Shown: positions 17,577-28,215, counted from the stretch's first letter. The stretch: DNA of 64,000 nt from Deltaproteobacteria bacterium (GCA_029262375.1 JAJCZM010000058.1:1-64000); one strand, 5' to 3'. Numbers and translations: made by a program. Notes: a model not told the origin generated them from the sequence alone.

Positions 17577-18875
17577 ATGCCGGCCGAGATACGACCGTTT
17601 GAGCAATCCTTCAATGTAGAGGCCGAGTGGGATTCGCCCATGTTCGGCTTGGCGCAGCAGCAGTTCACCGGCGCCGCGAAAATGATGGGGCTCGATGAGA
17701 ATATCTACGAGCGCCTGTTGTTCCCCCAGCGGACGCAGATCGTTAGTTTCCCCTGCCGCCGCGACGCCTATGGCGAGGTCGAAACGCTGTTCGGCTATCG
17801 CGTTCAGCACGTTCTGACGATGGGCCCCACCAAGGGTGGTATCCGCTATCACCAGGACGTCAACCTGGGCGAAGTGTCGGCGTTGGCGATGTGGATGACA
17901 TGGAAGTGCTCGCTCATGCGGCTCCCGTTCGGCGGTGCCAAAGGCGGCGTCCGCATCGATCCCACCCAGCTCTCCCGTGCGGAACTTCAACGGCTGACGC
18001 GGCGCTACACGATGGAGATAATCGATACGATCGGGCCGGATCGCGACATTCCGGCACCGGACATGGGAACCAACGAGCAGGTCATGGCATGGATCATGGA
18101 CACCTATAGCCAACAGGTCGGCTACGCCGTACCGGAAGTGGTTACGGGTAAGCCGACCGTGCTTGGTGGCTCGCATGGTCGCGCCGAGGCCACCGGCCGT
18201 GGTCTTTGCTACTTGATCGGCGAAGCCGCCGATCACTTGGGCCTCGAGCTGGAGAGATGCACTGCCGTTGTCCAGGGGTTCGGTAACGTCGGGAGCAACG
18301 CTGCGCGTTTTCTCTCCGAGCGCGGCGTGCGCGTCATCGCGGTGAGCGATGTCTCGGGAGGCATCTACAACCAGCGTGGCCTGTCGGTAGGCAGCCTGCT
18401 CGATCACGTGCGCGAGCACCGCACGCTGGAAAATTTCCCGGATTGTGAGCGAATCAGCAATGACGAGCTACTGGAGCTCGAGTGCGATATTCTGGCTCCT
18501 GCTGCGCTCCAGAATCAGATCACCGGCGAGAATGCCGGGCGTATCAAATGCCAGATCCTGGCAGAGGGAGCCAACGGACCAACGACACTGGAAGCCGACG
18601 CGATACTCGACGGCAACGGCGTGTTCGTAATTCCTGACATCCTCGGCAACGCGGGCGGCGTGACCGCGTCGTACTTCGAGTGGGTGCAAGATACGCAGAG
18701 CATCAGTTGGGGCATCGAAGAGGTCAACGGCCGTCTGCGCACCCTGCTCGTGGAGGCTTTCAAGCGCACGCTTCAACGCAGTACGAGTAGTGGGATCAAT
18801 ATGCGATCAGCGGCACTGATCGAAGGTATCGAGCGCGTCGCCCAGGCGAAGCTTCTACGCGGCGTATTTCCGTGA
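17577..18875 (+). CDS. gdhA: Glu/Leu/Phe/Val-type glutamate dehydrogenase
   Basis: 432 aa from the ATG at 17577, preceded by AGGAGGT. It interconverts glutamate and 2-oxoglutarate plus ammonia with NAD(P). The catalytic lysines are in place: K86 in GPTKGGIRYH, K110 in TWKCS and K122 in PFGGAKGGVRIDP. The Rossmann motif is GFGNVGSNAA at about 240. The length fits the hexameric NAD type. It opens a plus-strand run with a CNNM transporter and a RimK-like ligase that uses glutamate in its family, so shared glutamate metabolism is possible, though not shown. Confidence 0.9.
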   Translation: MPAEIRPFEQSFNVEAEWDSPMFGLAQQQFTGAAKMMGLDENIYERLLFPQRTQIVSFPCRRDAYGEVETLFGYRVQHVLTMGPTKGGIRYHQDVNLGEVSALAMWMTWKCSLMRLPFGGAKGGVRIDPTQLSRAELQRLTRRYTMEIIDTIGPDRDIPAPDMGTNEQVMAWIMDTYSQQVGYAVPEVVTGKPTVLGGSHGRAEATGRGLCYLIGEAADHLGLELERCTAVVQGFGNVGSNAARFLSERGVRVIAVSDVSGGIYNQRGLSVGSLLDHVREHRTLENFPDCERISNDELLELECDILAPAALQNQITGENAGRIKCQILAEGANGPTTLEADAILDGNGVFVIPDILGNAGGVTASYFEWVQDTQSISWGIEEVNGRLRTLLVEAFKRTLQRSTSSGINMRSAALIEGIERVAQAKLLRGVFP

Positions 18876-18909
18876 GTGATTCGAGACAAGGAGGCGGAGA
18901 AACGCCGCA

Positions 18910-20241
18910 GTGAATAACAGTCTGATCATAGTGGTAGTTCTTCTCGCCGCGAACGCATTCTTCGTCGCGGCCGAGTTCGCACTCGTCAAGGTCAAGCGCT
19001 TTCGCGTCGATGCCCTCGTCGACGAGGGAAGCCGCATGGCTGAAATGACCCAGCACATGCTTCACAACATCGAGAGCTATTTGGCCTCTTGCCAGCTCGG
19101 CATAACGATGGCTTCACTGGGGCTGGGTTGGGTCGGTGAGCCGGCAGTGGCAGCTCTGCTCAAACCGCTTCTGCATAACTTCAGTTTGTCTCCAGAGACG
19201 CTGCACACGGTCGCCTTCATCACCGGCTTCATCATCTTCTCGTCTCTACACATCGTCGTTGGTGAACAAGTGCCCAAGACGTTCGCCATTCGCAAAGCCG
19301 AGCCGGTCTCTCTCTGGATCGCGTATCCTCTTCACTGGTTCTACCTATGCGTCTTCCCGCTCAACTGGCTGTTGAACGCGGCGGCTACCGCAATTCTGCG
19401 TTTGTTCGGTGTCGAAGAAGCTCCGCATCACGAAATTCTGTCCGATGATGAAATTCGCGGCTTCATCGAGACCAGCGAAGTCCACGGAACAATGGATTCC
19501 AGCAAGGCGGACATGCTGCACAACCTCTTCGAGTTCGACTCGCGCACCGTCGAGGCGATCATGGTGCCGCGTGGCAAGGTCGCGGTCATTGACTTGGATG
19601 ATCCCGAGGAAAAACAGAACGAAGTGCTATCTCGCATCGAGCATTCACGCTTCCCTGTCATCCGAGGTGGTCCCGAACATATTTGTGGGGTCTTGCTCGC
19701 TAAAGATCTGTATAGCGAGATTCTACAAGGCCGGCCGGAGTTCGTCGGCCGATTGGAAAGTTTGGTCCGCGACGCACCGGTCATCCCCGAGACCAAGAAG
19801 CTGGGCAGGCTGTTCGAGCTGATGCGCTCCGACCGCCAGCACATGGCCTTGGTTATCGATGAATACGGCTGCTTCGTCGGTATTGTGACGATGGAGGATC
19901 TACTCGAAGAGATCGTTGGCGAAATAGCCGACGAACTCGATTCGGAATTCGACGATACTGTTCTTGTCAAAGTGGACGATCATTGGCAGACCGACGGTTG
20001 GGCTCAGCTGGCCGACGTGTCTCGGGCGCTCGACATCACGTTCGGCGCGGACATCGACGCCAACACATTGTCGGGCCTGTTCATGTGCCGACTCGGACGT
20101 GTCCCCCACGAGGGCGATTGTGTCGTCGAGCAAGGCTACGAATTCACGATCGAATCCATGTCGGGTCGGCGGGTACATACCACGACGATCCATCGGCTGC
20201 CTCCCGAAACTGCGGAAGAGCCGCAAGCAGAGCCGAGATAG
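18910..20241 (+). CDS. CNNM/CorC (HlyC/CorC) family membrane transporter
   Basis: 443 aa from the GTG at 18910; GGAGG lies about 13 nt upstream and GGAGA is nearer. The DUF21/CNNM membrane domain covers about residues 1-190 (hydrophobic starts at SLIIVVVLLAANAFFVAAEFA and later TGFIIFSSLHIVVGEQVPK). Two CBS domains follow (about 205-335, with VMVPRG-like AIMVPRGKVAVIDL and VIDEYGCFVGIVTMEDLLEEI). A C-terminal CorC_HlyC domain covers about 345-430. It is probably a magnesium or cation exporter gated by nucleotide binding to the CBS pair. The gene sits 34 bp after glutamate dehydrogenase. Confidence 0.85.
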   Translation: MNNSLIIVVVLLAANAFFVAAEFALVKVKRFRVDALVDEGSRMAEMTQHMLHNIESYLASCQLGITMASLGLGWVGEPAVAALLKPLLHNFSLSPETLHTVAFITGFIIFSSLHIVVGEQVPKTFAIRKAEPVSLWIAYPLHWFYLCVFPLNWLLNAAATAILRLFGVEEAPHHEILSDDEIRGFIETSEVHGTMDSSKADMLHNLFEFDSRTVEAIMVPRGKVAVIDLDDPEEKQNEVLSRIEHSRFPVIRGGPEHICGVLLAKDLYSEILQGRPEFVGRLESLVRDAPVIPETKKLGRLFELMRSDRQHMALVIDEYGCFVGIVTMEDLLEEIVGEIADELDSEFDDTVLVKVDDHWQTDGWAQLADVSRALDITFGADIDANTLSGLFMCRLGRVPHEGDCVVEQGYEFTIESMSGRRVHTTTIHRLPPETAEEPQAEPR

Positions 20242-20298
20242 ACGCTCTCGACGTGACCGAGTTGGACAACGGATCGCCGCCACAGGTAAGGTGCTTTT

Positions 20299-21483
20299 AT
20301 GAAGTTAGCGATTTTGTCCTGCGGCCCGAATGCTTACAGCACGAAGCGACTGTGCGAGGCGGCGGAGCAACGCGGTCACCGTGTGAAGGTGTTGAACACG
20401 CTGAAATTCTCGATCGATCTCGACCAGGAAGGGCCGGACCTTTTCTATCGGCAAAAGGTTCTCAGTCACTACGATGCCGTATTGCCTCGAATCGGAGCCT
20501 CCATCACTTACTACGGAACCGCCGTCGTCAGGCAGTTCGAACAGATGGATGTCTTTTGCGGTAACACGGCCAACGGAATCCTGAACTCCAGGGACAAGCT
20601 CCGGAGTCTCCAGATCCTGAGCCGGCATAACATAGGGATTCCCAGCACCGCGTTCGTCAGAGACAAGAACGATGTTCTGCCTGCCATCGAACGTGTCGGC
20701 GGTGCTCCCGTCGTCATCAAACTGATCGAGGGAACCCAAGGCATCGGAGTGCTGCTGGCGGAAACCGTAAAGGCGGCGGAAGGCATCATCGAGCTGCTGC
20801 AGAGCCAGAAGCAGAACGTGCTCATTCAAAAATTCGTTGCGGAGAGCAAAGGCAAGGACGTCAGAGCGATCGTCGTCGGCGATCAAGTAGTCGCAGCGAT
20901 GCGTCGTGTCGCGCAGGGCCAAGAATTCCGCAGCAACGTACACCGTGGCGGAAAGACGGAAGCCGTCGACCTAAGCGAAGACTACATAACAGCCGCGGTT
21001 CGCTCGGCTCAGATCCTGGGACTACGTGTCGCCGGCGTCGACATGCTCGAAGGCAGGGACGGTCCCCAAATCATGGAGGTAAATTCCTCCCCCGGTCTCG
21101 AAGGGATTGAAACCTGCTCGCAACTGGATGTGGCCGGCGCAATCATTGACTACATTGCCGCGCAGGTAGACTTCCCCGAGATCGACATTCGGCAAAGGCT
21201 GACCGTCAGCCGCGGGTATGGGATCAGCGAGATTCAGGTTCCCGAAGGCTCCACATACGTGGGCAACACCATCTCCACCATCGATACTCCGGAAAACGAC
21301 ATCAACGTGCTGACGCTCTATCGAGACGCGAAGGTGATTCCGAATCCGCGCACCGAACGAGTGCTCGAGGCCGGCGACCGACTCCTCTGCTTCGGGAAAC
21401 TGGAATCGATGAGAGCCATGGTCCCGAAAAAGACACGACAACGACGACGCCCGAAGGTGGAGCACCTCAGCGCGGAGGCGTAG
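20299..21483 (+). CDS. rimK: RimK-like ATP-grasp ligase fused to RCK_C (TrkA-C) domain
   Basis: 394 aa. Residues 1-290 follow the RimK plan: an N-terminal pre-ATP-grasp domain (MKLAILSCGPNAYSTKRL), DAVLPRIGASITYYGTAVVRQ, the ATP-grasp lid GTQGIGVLLAET, and the metal site IMEVNSSPGLEGIE. RimK adds glutamates to the end of ribosomal protein S6. Residues about 300-378 form an RCK_C-type domain (SEIQVPEGSTYVGNTI, then NVLTLYRDAKVIPNPRTERV and LEAGDRLLCFG), which in channels and transporters binds small ligands. The fusion suggests ligand-controlled ligase activity. It is downstream of glutamate dehydrogenase. Confidence 0.85.
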   Translation: MKLAILSCGPNAYSTKRLCEAAEQRGHRVKVLNTLKFSIDLDQEGPDLFYRQKVLSHYDAVLPRIGASITYYGTAVVRQFEQMDVFCGNTANGILNSRDKLRSLQILSRHNIGIPSTAFVRDKNDVLPAIERVGGAPVVIKLIEGTQGIGVLLAETVKAAEGIIELLQSQKQNVLIQKFVAESKGKDVRAIVVGDQVVAAMRRVAQGQEFRSNVHRGGKTEAVDLSEDYITAAVRSAQILGLRVAGVDMLEGRDGPQIMEVNSSPGLEGIETCSQLDVAGAIIDYIAAQVDFPEIDIRQRLTVSRGYGISEIQVPEGSTYVGNTISTIDTPENDINVLTLYRDAKVIPNPRTERVLEAGDRLLCFGKLESMRAMVPKKTRQRRRPKVEHLSAEA

Positions 21484-21562
21484 CCGAGTCGTCCGGCAGA
21501 CATCTTCCAGCTCTCACACGTTACGACAAGTTCCGTAGTCCAGTGCTCCGTACCACCACACG

Positions 21563-21600
21563 GTTCCGCGACGCGCGTACTCTCTCGCGCGTCGCGGAAC
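21563..21600. terminator. Bidirectional hairpin terminator
   Basis: A perfect 15-bp stem (GTTCCGCGACGCGCG at 21563-21577 with its complement at 21586-21600) and an 8-nt loop, flanked by outer complementary CCACACG/CGTGTGG. It lies between the convergent RimK-like and DsbA-like genes. Confidence 0.8.
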
Positions 21601-21616
21601 GGCATCGATCGTGTGG

Positions 21617-22378
21617 TCAGGAATCGGACGGTTTCTTCAGCTCTTCGTCGATAATGCTCTTGTACAGTTCTAACGACCGACCTTGTGGTTTCTTGCCGTT
21701 GATGAAGAACGTCGGGGTGCCGCGCACCGCAGCAGTACGTGCGTCGCTCATGTCCGCGTCGACAATAGCCTTGGTTTCGGCCGCGTCCATGTCGGTCTTA
21801 AACCGCTCGACGTCCAAGCCAATTTCCTTGGCATACTCTGTGTAGACACCGTCGCTGAGTGCGCGGTAGTTCGCGAACAGTTTGTCATGCATCTCCCAGA
21901 ACTTTCCTTGTTTGCCCGCAGCAACCGCAGCTTTCGCAGCGGGCATCGCCTGCTTGTGAAACGGGAGTGGATAGTTCTTGTAGACCACGCGAACGCCCTT
22001 CGGGTATGCCTCAACGACCTCTTCCACTAGAGAGGCCGCTTGCGAGCAAAACGGACACTGAAAGTCGGAGAATTCCACGATCGTAACTGGAGCGTCGTCG
22101 GGCCCTTTCACGTTGCCGTATGTGCGTCCCACTTTGACATCGTAGATCTTGTTCGGGTCTACCTCGGGGCGTTTGGCAGCGGCTGCCGATGCTACGGGTT
22201 TGGCGAGAAGTTGTTTCACGTTCTTATCGAGCCCGTCTAGTCTCGCCAGGATCTGCGTTTGTTGCGCTTGCACCTCCTCAACTTTCGAATTGATCGAGCT
22301 GACTTCTTCGGAGCTCGCGCAACCGCTCACCGCCAGTGCGACCGCAAGCGCGGCGCTGCCAAGTATAACTGCCTTCAT
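21617..22378 (-). CDS. DsbA-family thioredoxin-fold lipoprotein
   Basis: 253 aa from the ATG at 22378, which has AAGGAGA 6 nt upstream. A lipoprotein signal has its lipobox Cys at residue 20 (AVSGC), and a coiled coil follows (about 22-60). The thioredoxin-fold domain carries the redox pair C108-x-x-C111 (FQCPFC) and the DsbA-type insertion. It oxidises or isomerises disulphides outside the cytoplasm; the many Cys-rich secreted proteins nearby are plausible clients. A longer start (GTG at 22420) would add 14 residues ending in TTRREF and create a Tat-like motif. Both starts have a candidate ribosome binding site. I favour the shorter one. Confidence 0.85.
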   Translation of the reverse strand: MKAVILGSAALAVALAVSGCASSEEVSSINSKVEEVQAQQTQILARLDGLDKNVKQLLAKPVASAAAAKRPEVDPNKIYDVKVGRTYGNVKGPDDAPVTIVEFSDFQCPFCSQAASLVEEVVEAYPKGVRVVYKNYPLPFHKQAMPAAKAAVAAGKQGKFWEMHDKLFANYRALSDGVYTEYAKEIGLDVERFKTDMDAAETKAIVDADMSDARTAAVRGTPTFFINGKKPQGRSLELYKSIIDEELKKPSDS

Positions 22379-22810
22379 GAATTCTCTCCTTGTTGTGTTC
22401 GCGTTGGGCATAGCTCGCACGATCGCGACTCCGGCATGGTCTTCAGAAGACCATCCAACGCCGCAATGATCGCGGAACCTTGCTCGTGTGTTGATGATGC
22501 AAAGGCACGCCGACTGGCGCGCCTTCGCCGTACTAAGAACCTAGCGTGGGAGGGGCTGCCGGACCGGCAGCCGTGCTGTCGTTCAGTCATTGGTGTTGAA
22601 ACCACCTAGACATGACCGAACTCAGAAAGATGTCTCGCGTATTCATCTGACCGCTAGCCTTGAACGACCGCATACACGTTCGCGCGGGCTCCGTACTCGG
22701 CGCGAAGTCCGCGCCAAACGACGAAACCGAATTTTCCTCGCAGAACGACCGAGTGTCAAGTGCCGGAGCGAGTCAACTAGCCCCGGCGCCGCACCGAACG
22801 CGAGGATCAC
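22379..22810. other. Intergenic region, no gene recognised
   Basis: About 430 bases upstream of the DsbA-like gene and downstream of the GST-like gene. A strong short hairpin (GGCTGCC, GGACC loop, GGCAGCC) lies at about 22554-22572. It could end the GST transcript or belong to a leader. No ORF with a convincing ribosome binding site was seen. Confidence 0.4.
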
Positions 22811-23554
22811 TCACCGATACTCGCGATAGATCTCCCGGATCCAACGCAGCGACGGCCGATCCTTCCATTCGTCACGAACATCGGCCAGTCGCGGCGGCAT
22901 GCCGAGAAACGCATAGCCGGGGTGCTCTTTCGGATAGGCCGTGCGTGCCAACAACGCCGCAGCAGACAGATCTGCTCGCGTAAACGTATCTCCGACAAGG
23001 AAGCTCCGTCCATCAGCCAACATGTCGTCCAGCCATCGCAGCTCGCCGTCGACGATGGCTACCGACTCATCGCCCTGCTCGCGGCCGAGGTCCAGGGACT
23101 CGATCATCCTCTTGCGTACGTACGGCCACGCAGTGCCGACGACGGTCTTCTGGAGAAAGTTCAGATCCTTCGTGAAGACCGGCTTGATGGTTTGCGGGTA
23201 CTCGACCATCGCCTCCGAGTAGAATGCGCGTCGTGTGTGGACACCAGCGACGTCGCCTAGACGCTGTTCGATGGCAAGACACTCCGCGCGATTCTCGTCC
23301 GGCGTCAAAGACGCACCGCTGCCATTCGCGTCGGCCCAATCGATGATGTCGGCGGATCCTTGGATCGTCTCCCCATCCACGACGAGAATAGGATAAGTCG
23401 TCTCGGGAGCACCGAGCCGCTTTGCGATCACGCTGTGGAATCCGGGACCGATGTATTGGAGATCGTATTCGATCCGGTGATGATCGAGCGCCCAGCGGCC
23501 CTTCTCACAGAAGTGCGATATCGCGAATAGATAGAGGGCGGGCTTGGTCGTCAT
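22811..23554 (-). CDS. Glutathione S-transferase-like protein
   Basis: 247 aa. The N-terminal thioredoxin-fold domain has AISHFCEKGRWALDHH (a Ser/Cys in the position that activates glutathione in GSTs), the cis-Pro region TYPILVVDGETIQGSADII that binds the glutathione gamma-glutamyl group, and an all-helical C-domain (about 90-247). It could conjugate, isomerise or reduce electrophiles; the substrate is unknown. The start at 23554 is an ATG. It is the last gene of its strand before the hairpin at 22554-22572. Confidence 0.75.
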   Translation of the reverse strand: MTTKPALYLFAISHFCEKGRWALDHHRIEYDLQYIGPGFHSVIAKRLGAPETTYPILVVDGETIQGSADIIDWADANGSGASLTPDENRAECLAIEQRLGDVAGVHTRRAFYSEAMVEYPQTIKPVFTKDLNFLQKTVVGTAWPYVRKRMIESLDLGREQGDESVAIVDGELRWLDDMLADGRSFLVGDTFTRADLSAAALLARTAYPKEHPGYAFLGMPPRLADVRDEWKDRPSLRWIREIYREYR

Positions 23555-23611
23555 CTATGATCGGCAGTCAGGGAGACGCCGTTGATCGCTCATCGCCGGC
23601 GTCCTAACCGC

Positions 23612-24868
23612 TTACGGCACGTAGAGCGACTCGCCCTCTATCGGGGTGATGCCGCGCCATTCGATGCCGAACATGTCCAACAACGTGGGCGTCACTACGG
23701 TAAGGAACACGTTCGGTACGACATCTTCGGGCGGCATCGGCTCTTCGGGGCCGTTGCTGAGACAGTCCTGCGGGTCACTGAAGGACTCGCAGTAGTCGGC
23801 GGTCGTGCGCATGGGAATCTGCGCGAGGTCGAGGGTCACGTTGTAGGCGCCCATCCAGGTATTGAACACGTTGCGACCGGCGTCGCGTGTGTGGTGGACC
23901 TTGTTGAAGCCGTGGTCGGTGGTGACGAGGATCGCCGCGTCTCCCCACCCAAAGGTCCGCAACGTATCCATCAGTGTGTAGAGCTTGCGATCCGTTTCAG
24001 TGATCACGCGACGATAGGCACGCGAGTCGGCGCCGTTGCGATGACCGGACCAATCCGGCGTCTTGAAGTGCAGGAACATGAAGAAGTCGGTTTCCGTCAA
24101 ACCAAGTTCCACTTCTTCAGCCTTCCATCGCGCAAAGGATTTATCAGCGTGGCGAAGCGGCCCGGGCAGGGTTCCTTTCCCGTTGCCGTGACCGGTCGCT
24201 CGCTGCAATGCTTTGCTCTTCTTCGCCCAACGATACAGCGCCCTGCCCACGTACTTGCGATCGCTCGACATGTGCGTGCGAAAGATGGTCCCGTCTCGGC
24301 GCCCATCCGGCTGCACGGGATCGTACGTGTTCATCAGGTACTCGAAGATCGTCGTGCCCTCTGCCAGCTGCCCCTTCGTACGGTTGCCGACGAGGCCGTG
24401 AGTCTCGGTGTTCTGACCGGTCAGCATCGAGGCATGCTGCGGCTTGGTCATCGTATTGCCGTCGTTGGTCGTGTGAGCGGCGAACAATTGATACGGCGCG
24501 TACGCCGGGGATCCTGCCGGTGCGTCAGTCGGCTTCGCGCCGGCGAGTGCCGGCAAGCACGTGAAGATAGGCGCGCCGCCCGCATCGACTCGTCCCGTCG
24601 CGACCGGGAACACATCGCCGTTGTCCCAACACGGTACGAGGGGGTCGGACACTTCGAGCAAGTCGTAGAGAACGTCGCGGCGAACTCCGTCCCAGCTGAC
24701 GAAGACCGCGCGTTGATAGTCGCCGCTGGGTGGCACCGTTTGAGCCGCCTTCGGCGCAGCGACGGATTGTGCCGACGCGTTCGCAATGACCAACCAGAGC
24801 AGAGCCGGGAGGATCGACAGAGCCAACAGTGGGGCTAGCCGTCTCGATGCGTTTTTTGCTGTAATCAC
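23612..24868 (-). CDS. Exported alkaline-phosphatase-superfamily phosphodiesterase
   Basis: 418 aa from the GTG at 24868. The signal peptide ends near residue 33 (hydrophobic LAPLLALSILPALLWLVIANASAQ). Metal and catalytic signatures of type I phosphodiesterase/nucleotide pyrophosphatase-like enzymes are present: VFVSWDGVRRD at about 57, the nucleophile region NTMTKPQHASMLTG near 140, HFKTPDWSGHRNG near 265, and TTDHGFNKVHH at about 318. It acts in the periplasm or outside the cell on phosphodiester or phosphomonoester substrates. Its neighbours suggest no specific substrate. Confidence 0.75.
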   Translation of the reverse strand: MITAKNASRRLAPLLALSILPALLWLVIANASAQSVAAPKAAQTVPPSGDYQRAVFVSWDGVRRDVLYDLLEVSDPLVPCWDNGDVFPVATGRVDAGGAPIFTCLPALAGAKPTDAPAGSPAYAPYQLFAAHTTNDGNTMTKPQHASMLTGQNTETHGLVGNRTKGQLAEGTTIFEYLMNTYDPVQPDGRRDGTIFRTHMSSDRKYVGRALYRWAKKSKALQRATGHGNGKGTLPGPLRHADKSFARWKAEEVELGLTETDFFMFLHFKTPDWSGHRNGADSRAYRRVITETDRKLYTLMDTLRTFGWGDAAILVTTDHGFNKVHHTRDAGRNVFNTWMGAYNVTLDLAQIPMRTTADYCESFSDPQDCLSNGPEEPMPPEDVVPNVFLTVVTPTLLDMFGIEWRGITPIEGESLYVP

Positions 24869-25026
24869 GGTGTCTTATCCATGGCGGTTGTCTGGGCAAA
24901 AGACAAGATGAGCACGCCCCTCACCGACAATCGTAGCGGTACCCAGTGCTCTGTGTCTACAGGACGAATTCCAGCCGATCGCGCCGCTGCACCCCCACCC
25001 CGTCCGCGTCGGCGCCTGAAACGAAC

Positions 25027-25058
25027 GACGCCGCGACCATACGTATGGCCGCGGCGTC
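25027..25058 (-). terminator. Terminator hairpin downstream of ahcY
   Basis: GACGCCGCG at 25027-25035 pairs with CGCGGCGTC at 25050-25058. The inner sequence CCATACGTATGG is itself palindromic, so nearly the whole 32-bp segment can fold. A mildly T-rich stretch follows on the minus strand. Confidence 0.75.
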
Positions 25059-25091
25059 CGTGTTGCATTCGCGAGAGTGCTCGCGAGCGCT

Positions 25092-26558
<1,467 letters not shown>

Positions 26559-26736
26559 CACAACTCCATCGTTTACGGGATCTAGATCGCGGTCGTTTCG
26601 GATCGGACTAGTCCCTCAGTTGTGCCGTATTTCTGCGCAACTGTCACATGGTGGGGTTCGCAGGCCGATCGAGGCCGCCACTGGGCGGGTTTCACCCGGA
26701 TGCGTCGGTCCGGACGGCACGCTCAGCCGCCGCCGC

Positions 26737-27363
26737 TCACTTCATCTCTCGGATCTCGCTGTACGCACCTTTCGTACGCAGCGTGATCGAAATCGTCTCC
26801 GGGCTGCGATTGCGCCAGAACCAGCCGTGATTGCCATCGAACGCAGCGATGAGCTGCCCCTCCAGGCTCTGCTCGGTCCCCTTCGAGTAGCGGTGGTAAT
26901 CGACGTTCGCGCTGCGTGAATCGCCATGTAGGTCGAAGAAGGCCGCACCGCCGTCGCTCGACCAGGAGTACTCCACGGTCGCCCCTTTGGACATCACGAG
27001 CTTCACCTCTGTCGCCTTGTCGGGCGCGAGCGTAACCGTCGTCTCATGTTCGAGTCGGCGTCCGTCCGCCGGGCGGCTGGCCGGTAAGGCCGTGGCAATC
27101 CCCTCGGCATTGCAGACACAGTCTTGCTCACACGATTCGATGGCGCCTGCTGCGCCGGCGTCCTGGGAGAGCAAGCGTTTGATCTCGCCCATCCGCGGCA
27201 GCCCTGTGACGCCGCCGATGCCGGTCAGATCGATTCCGTACTCCGCCGGCAACACGACCGTCACCAGTAAAACCGCAGCGACGACCGCCGCAACTACCGT
27301 GGAACGTAGCAATGCCCCCGTGGTCGGCAACTCTTGCGGCGTCGGAGTGTCTTCGTCTTGCAT
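26737..27363 (-). CDS. Membrane-anchored accessory protein paired with HupE-family gene
   Basis: 208 aa. One N-terminal membrane helix (STVVAAVVAAVLLVTVVLPA, about 21-40) is followed by a soluble domain with EYGIDLTGIG, a DCVCN Cys pair and a beta-rich end (VEYSWSSDGGAAFFDLHG, WFWRNRSPETISITLRTKG). In other genomes I recall this type annotated as transmembrane anchor protein next to HupE/UreJ-like genes, as here (38 bp apart). It probably sits in the inner membrane with its domain in the periplasm. The biochemical role is unknown. Confidence 0.6.
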   Translation of the reverse strand: MQDEDTPTPQELPTTGALLRSTVVAAVVAAVLLVTVVLPAEYGIDLTGIGGVTGLPRMGEIKRLLSQDAGAAGAIESCEQDCVCNAEGIATALPASRPADGRRLEHETTVTLAPDKATEVKLVMSKGATVEYSWSSDGGAAFFDLHGDSRSANVDYHRYSKGTEQSLEGQLIAAFDGNHGWFWRNRSPETISITLRTKGAYSEIREMK

Positions 27364-27401
27364 ATTCTCAGTCGTCCTCGATGATCGCTGCGTGGTCGGA
27401 G

Positions 27402-28172
27402 CTAAGACGCAAAATAGCCGGTCAGCTGATAGCCCATGAGTAGGAAGCCCGCCGCCATCAGCACGGTGTTGGATGTATAGGCGTCGCGCAGAAAAGAAGC
27501 AGAGCGCCGCCAGTAGCTGATCACGATCAAAATCACCGCGAGCGCGAGCGCCTGGCCGACCTCTACGCCCACGTTGAACGCGAGCAGGTTAGCAACGAGG
27601 CCGTCAGGCGACAATTCATACTCGAGTACCTTCGTGGCCAATCCGAAGCCATGGAATAGGCCGAACACGAACGTCGCAATCTTCGTGCTCGGCTGAAATC
27701 CGAACCAACGGCGGTAGGCTCCCATGTTGTCGAGCGCTTTATAGACGATCGAGAAGCCGATGATGGCGTCGATCAAGTACGCACTGATACGCACTTCCAA
27801 TAGCACGCCAGAGAGCAGCGTGATGACGTGACCGAGCGCGAACAGCGTGACGTAGATAGCCACGTCTTTGAGGCGGTACAGGAAGAAGATCACGCCGGCG
27901 AGAAACAGCAGGTGATCATACCCCGTCATCATGTGCTTCGCGCCCAAATAGGCAAACGGAAGCAGCATCGTACCCGAGGTCTCTTGGATGTAGCCCTTGT
28001 CGCCGTCGGTGACACCGTGGGCGAACGCCTCGGGCACGACACCGAACAATGCCATCAGTCCCACGATTGAAACGATGAAGATGCCGAAGTAGACCGCCAC
28101 ACCGAGCTTGCTGCGCCCGATCGGCGGATTACCTTTATCTGTCAGGTCGCGCACGTTGCGCCGATCGTACAT
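27402..28172 (-). CDS. HupE/UreJ family integral membrane protein
   Basis: 256 aa with about six or seven hydrophobic helices. The family signature GYDHLLFLAGVIFFLY is present at about residues 84-99, along with histidines in LFHGFGLA. HupE/UreJ proteins are associated with nickel import or metal-related functions; this branch is found without hydrogenase or urease genes, and none are in this window. The overlap-free order with the anchored protein suggests a two-gene unit. The metal is not proven. Confidence 0.75.
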   Translation of the reverse strand: MYDRRNVRDLTDKGNPPIGRSKLGVAVYFGIFIVSIVGLMALFGVVPEAFAHGVTDGDKGYIQETSGTMLLPFAYLGAKHMMTGYDHLLFLAGVIFFLYRLKDVAIYVTLFALGHVITLLSGVLLEVRISAYLIDAIIGFSIVYKALDNMGAYRRWFGFQPSTKIATFVFGLFHGFGLATKVLEYELSPDGLVANLLAFNVGVEVGQALALAVILIVISYWRRSASFLRDAYTSNTVLMAAGFLLMGYQLTGYFAS

Positions 28173-28215
28173 CGGTTTGCGCGTGCGTGCGATGTCGCAG
28201 CTCGGCGCACGCCGG

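Noticed and set aside
23582-24838. Long open frame on the plus strand opposite the phosphodiesterase gene
   Set aside because: It is a complementary-strand shadow: low-complexity Arg/His-rich translation, no ribosome site, and the opposite frame has clear enzyme motifs.
26562-26736. SAH riboswitch or other riboswitch upstream of ahcY
   Set aside because: I could not find the conserved core of the SAH or SAM aptamers on the coding strand. A covariance search of 26560-26740 would settle it.
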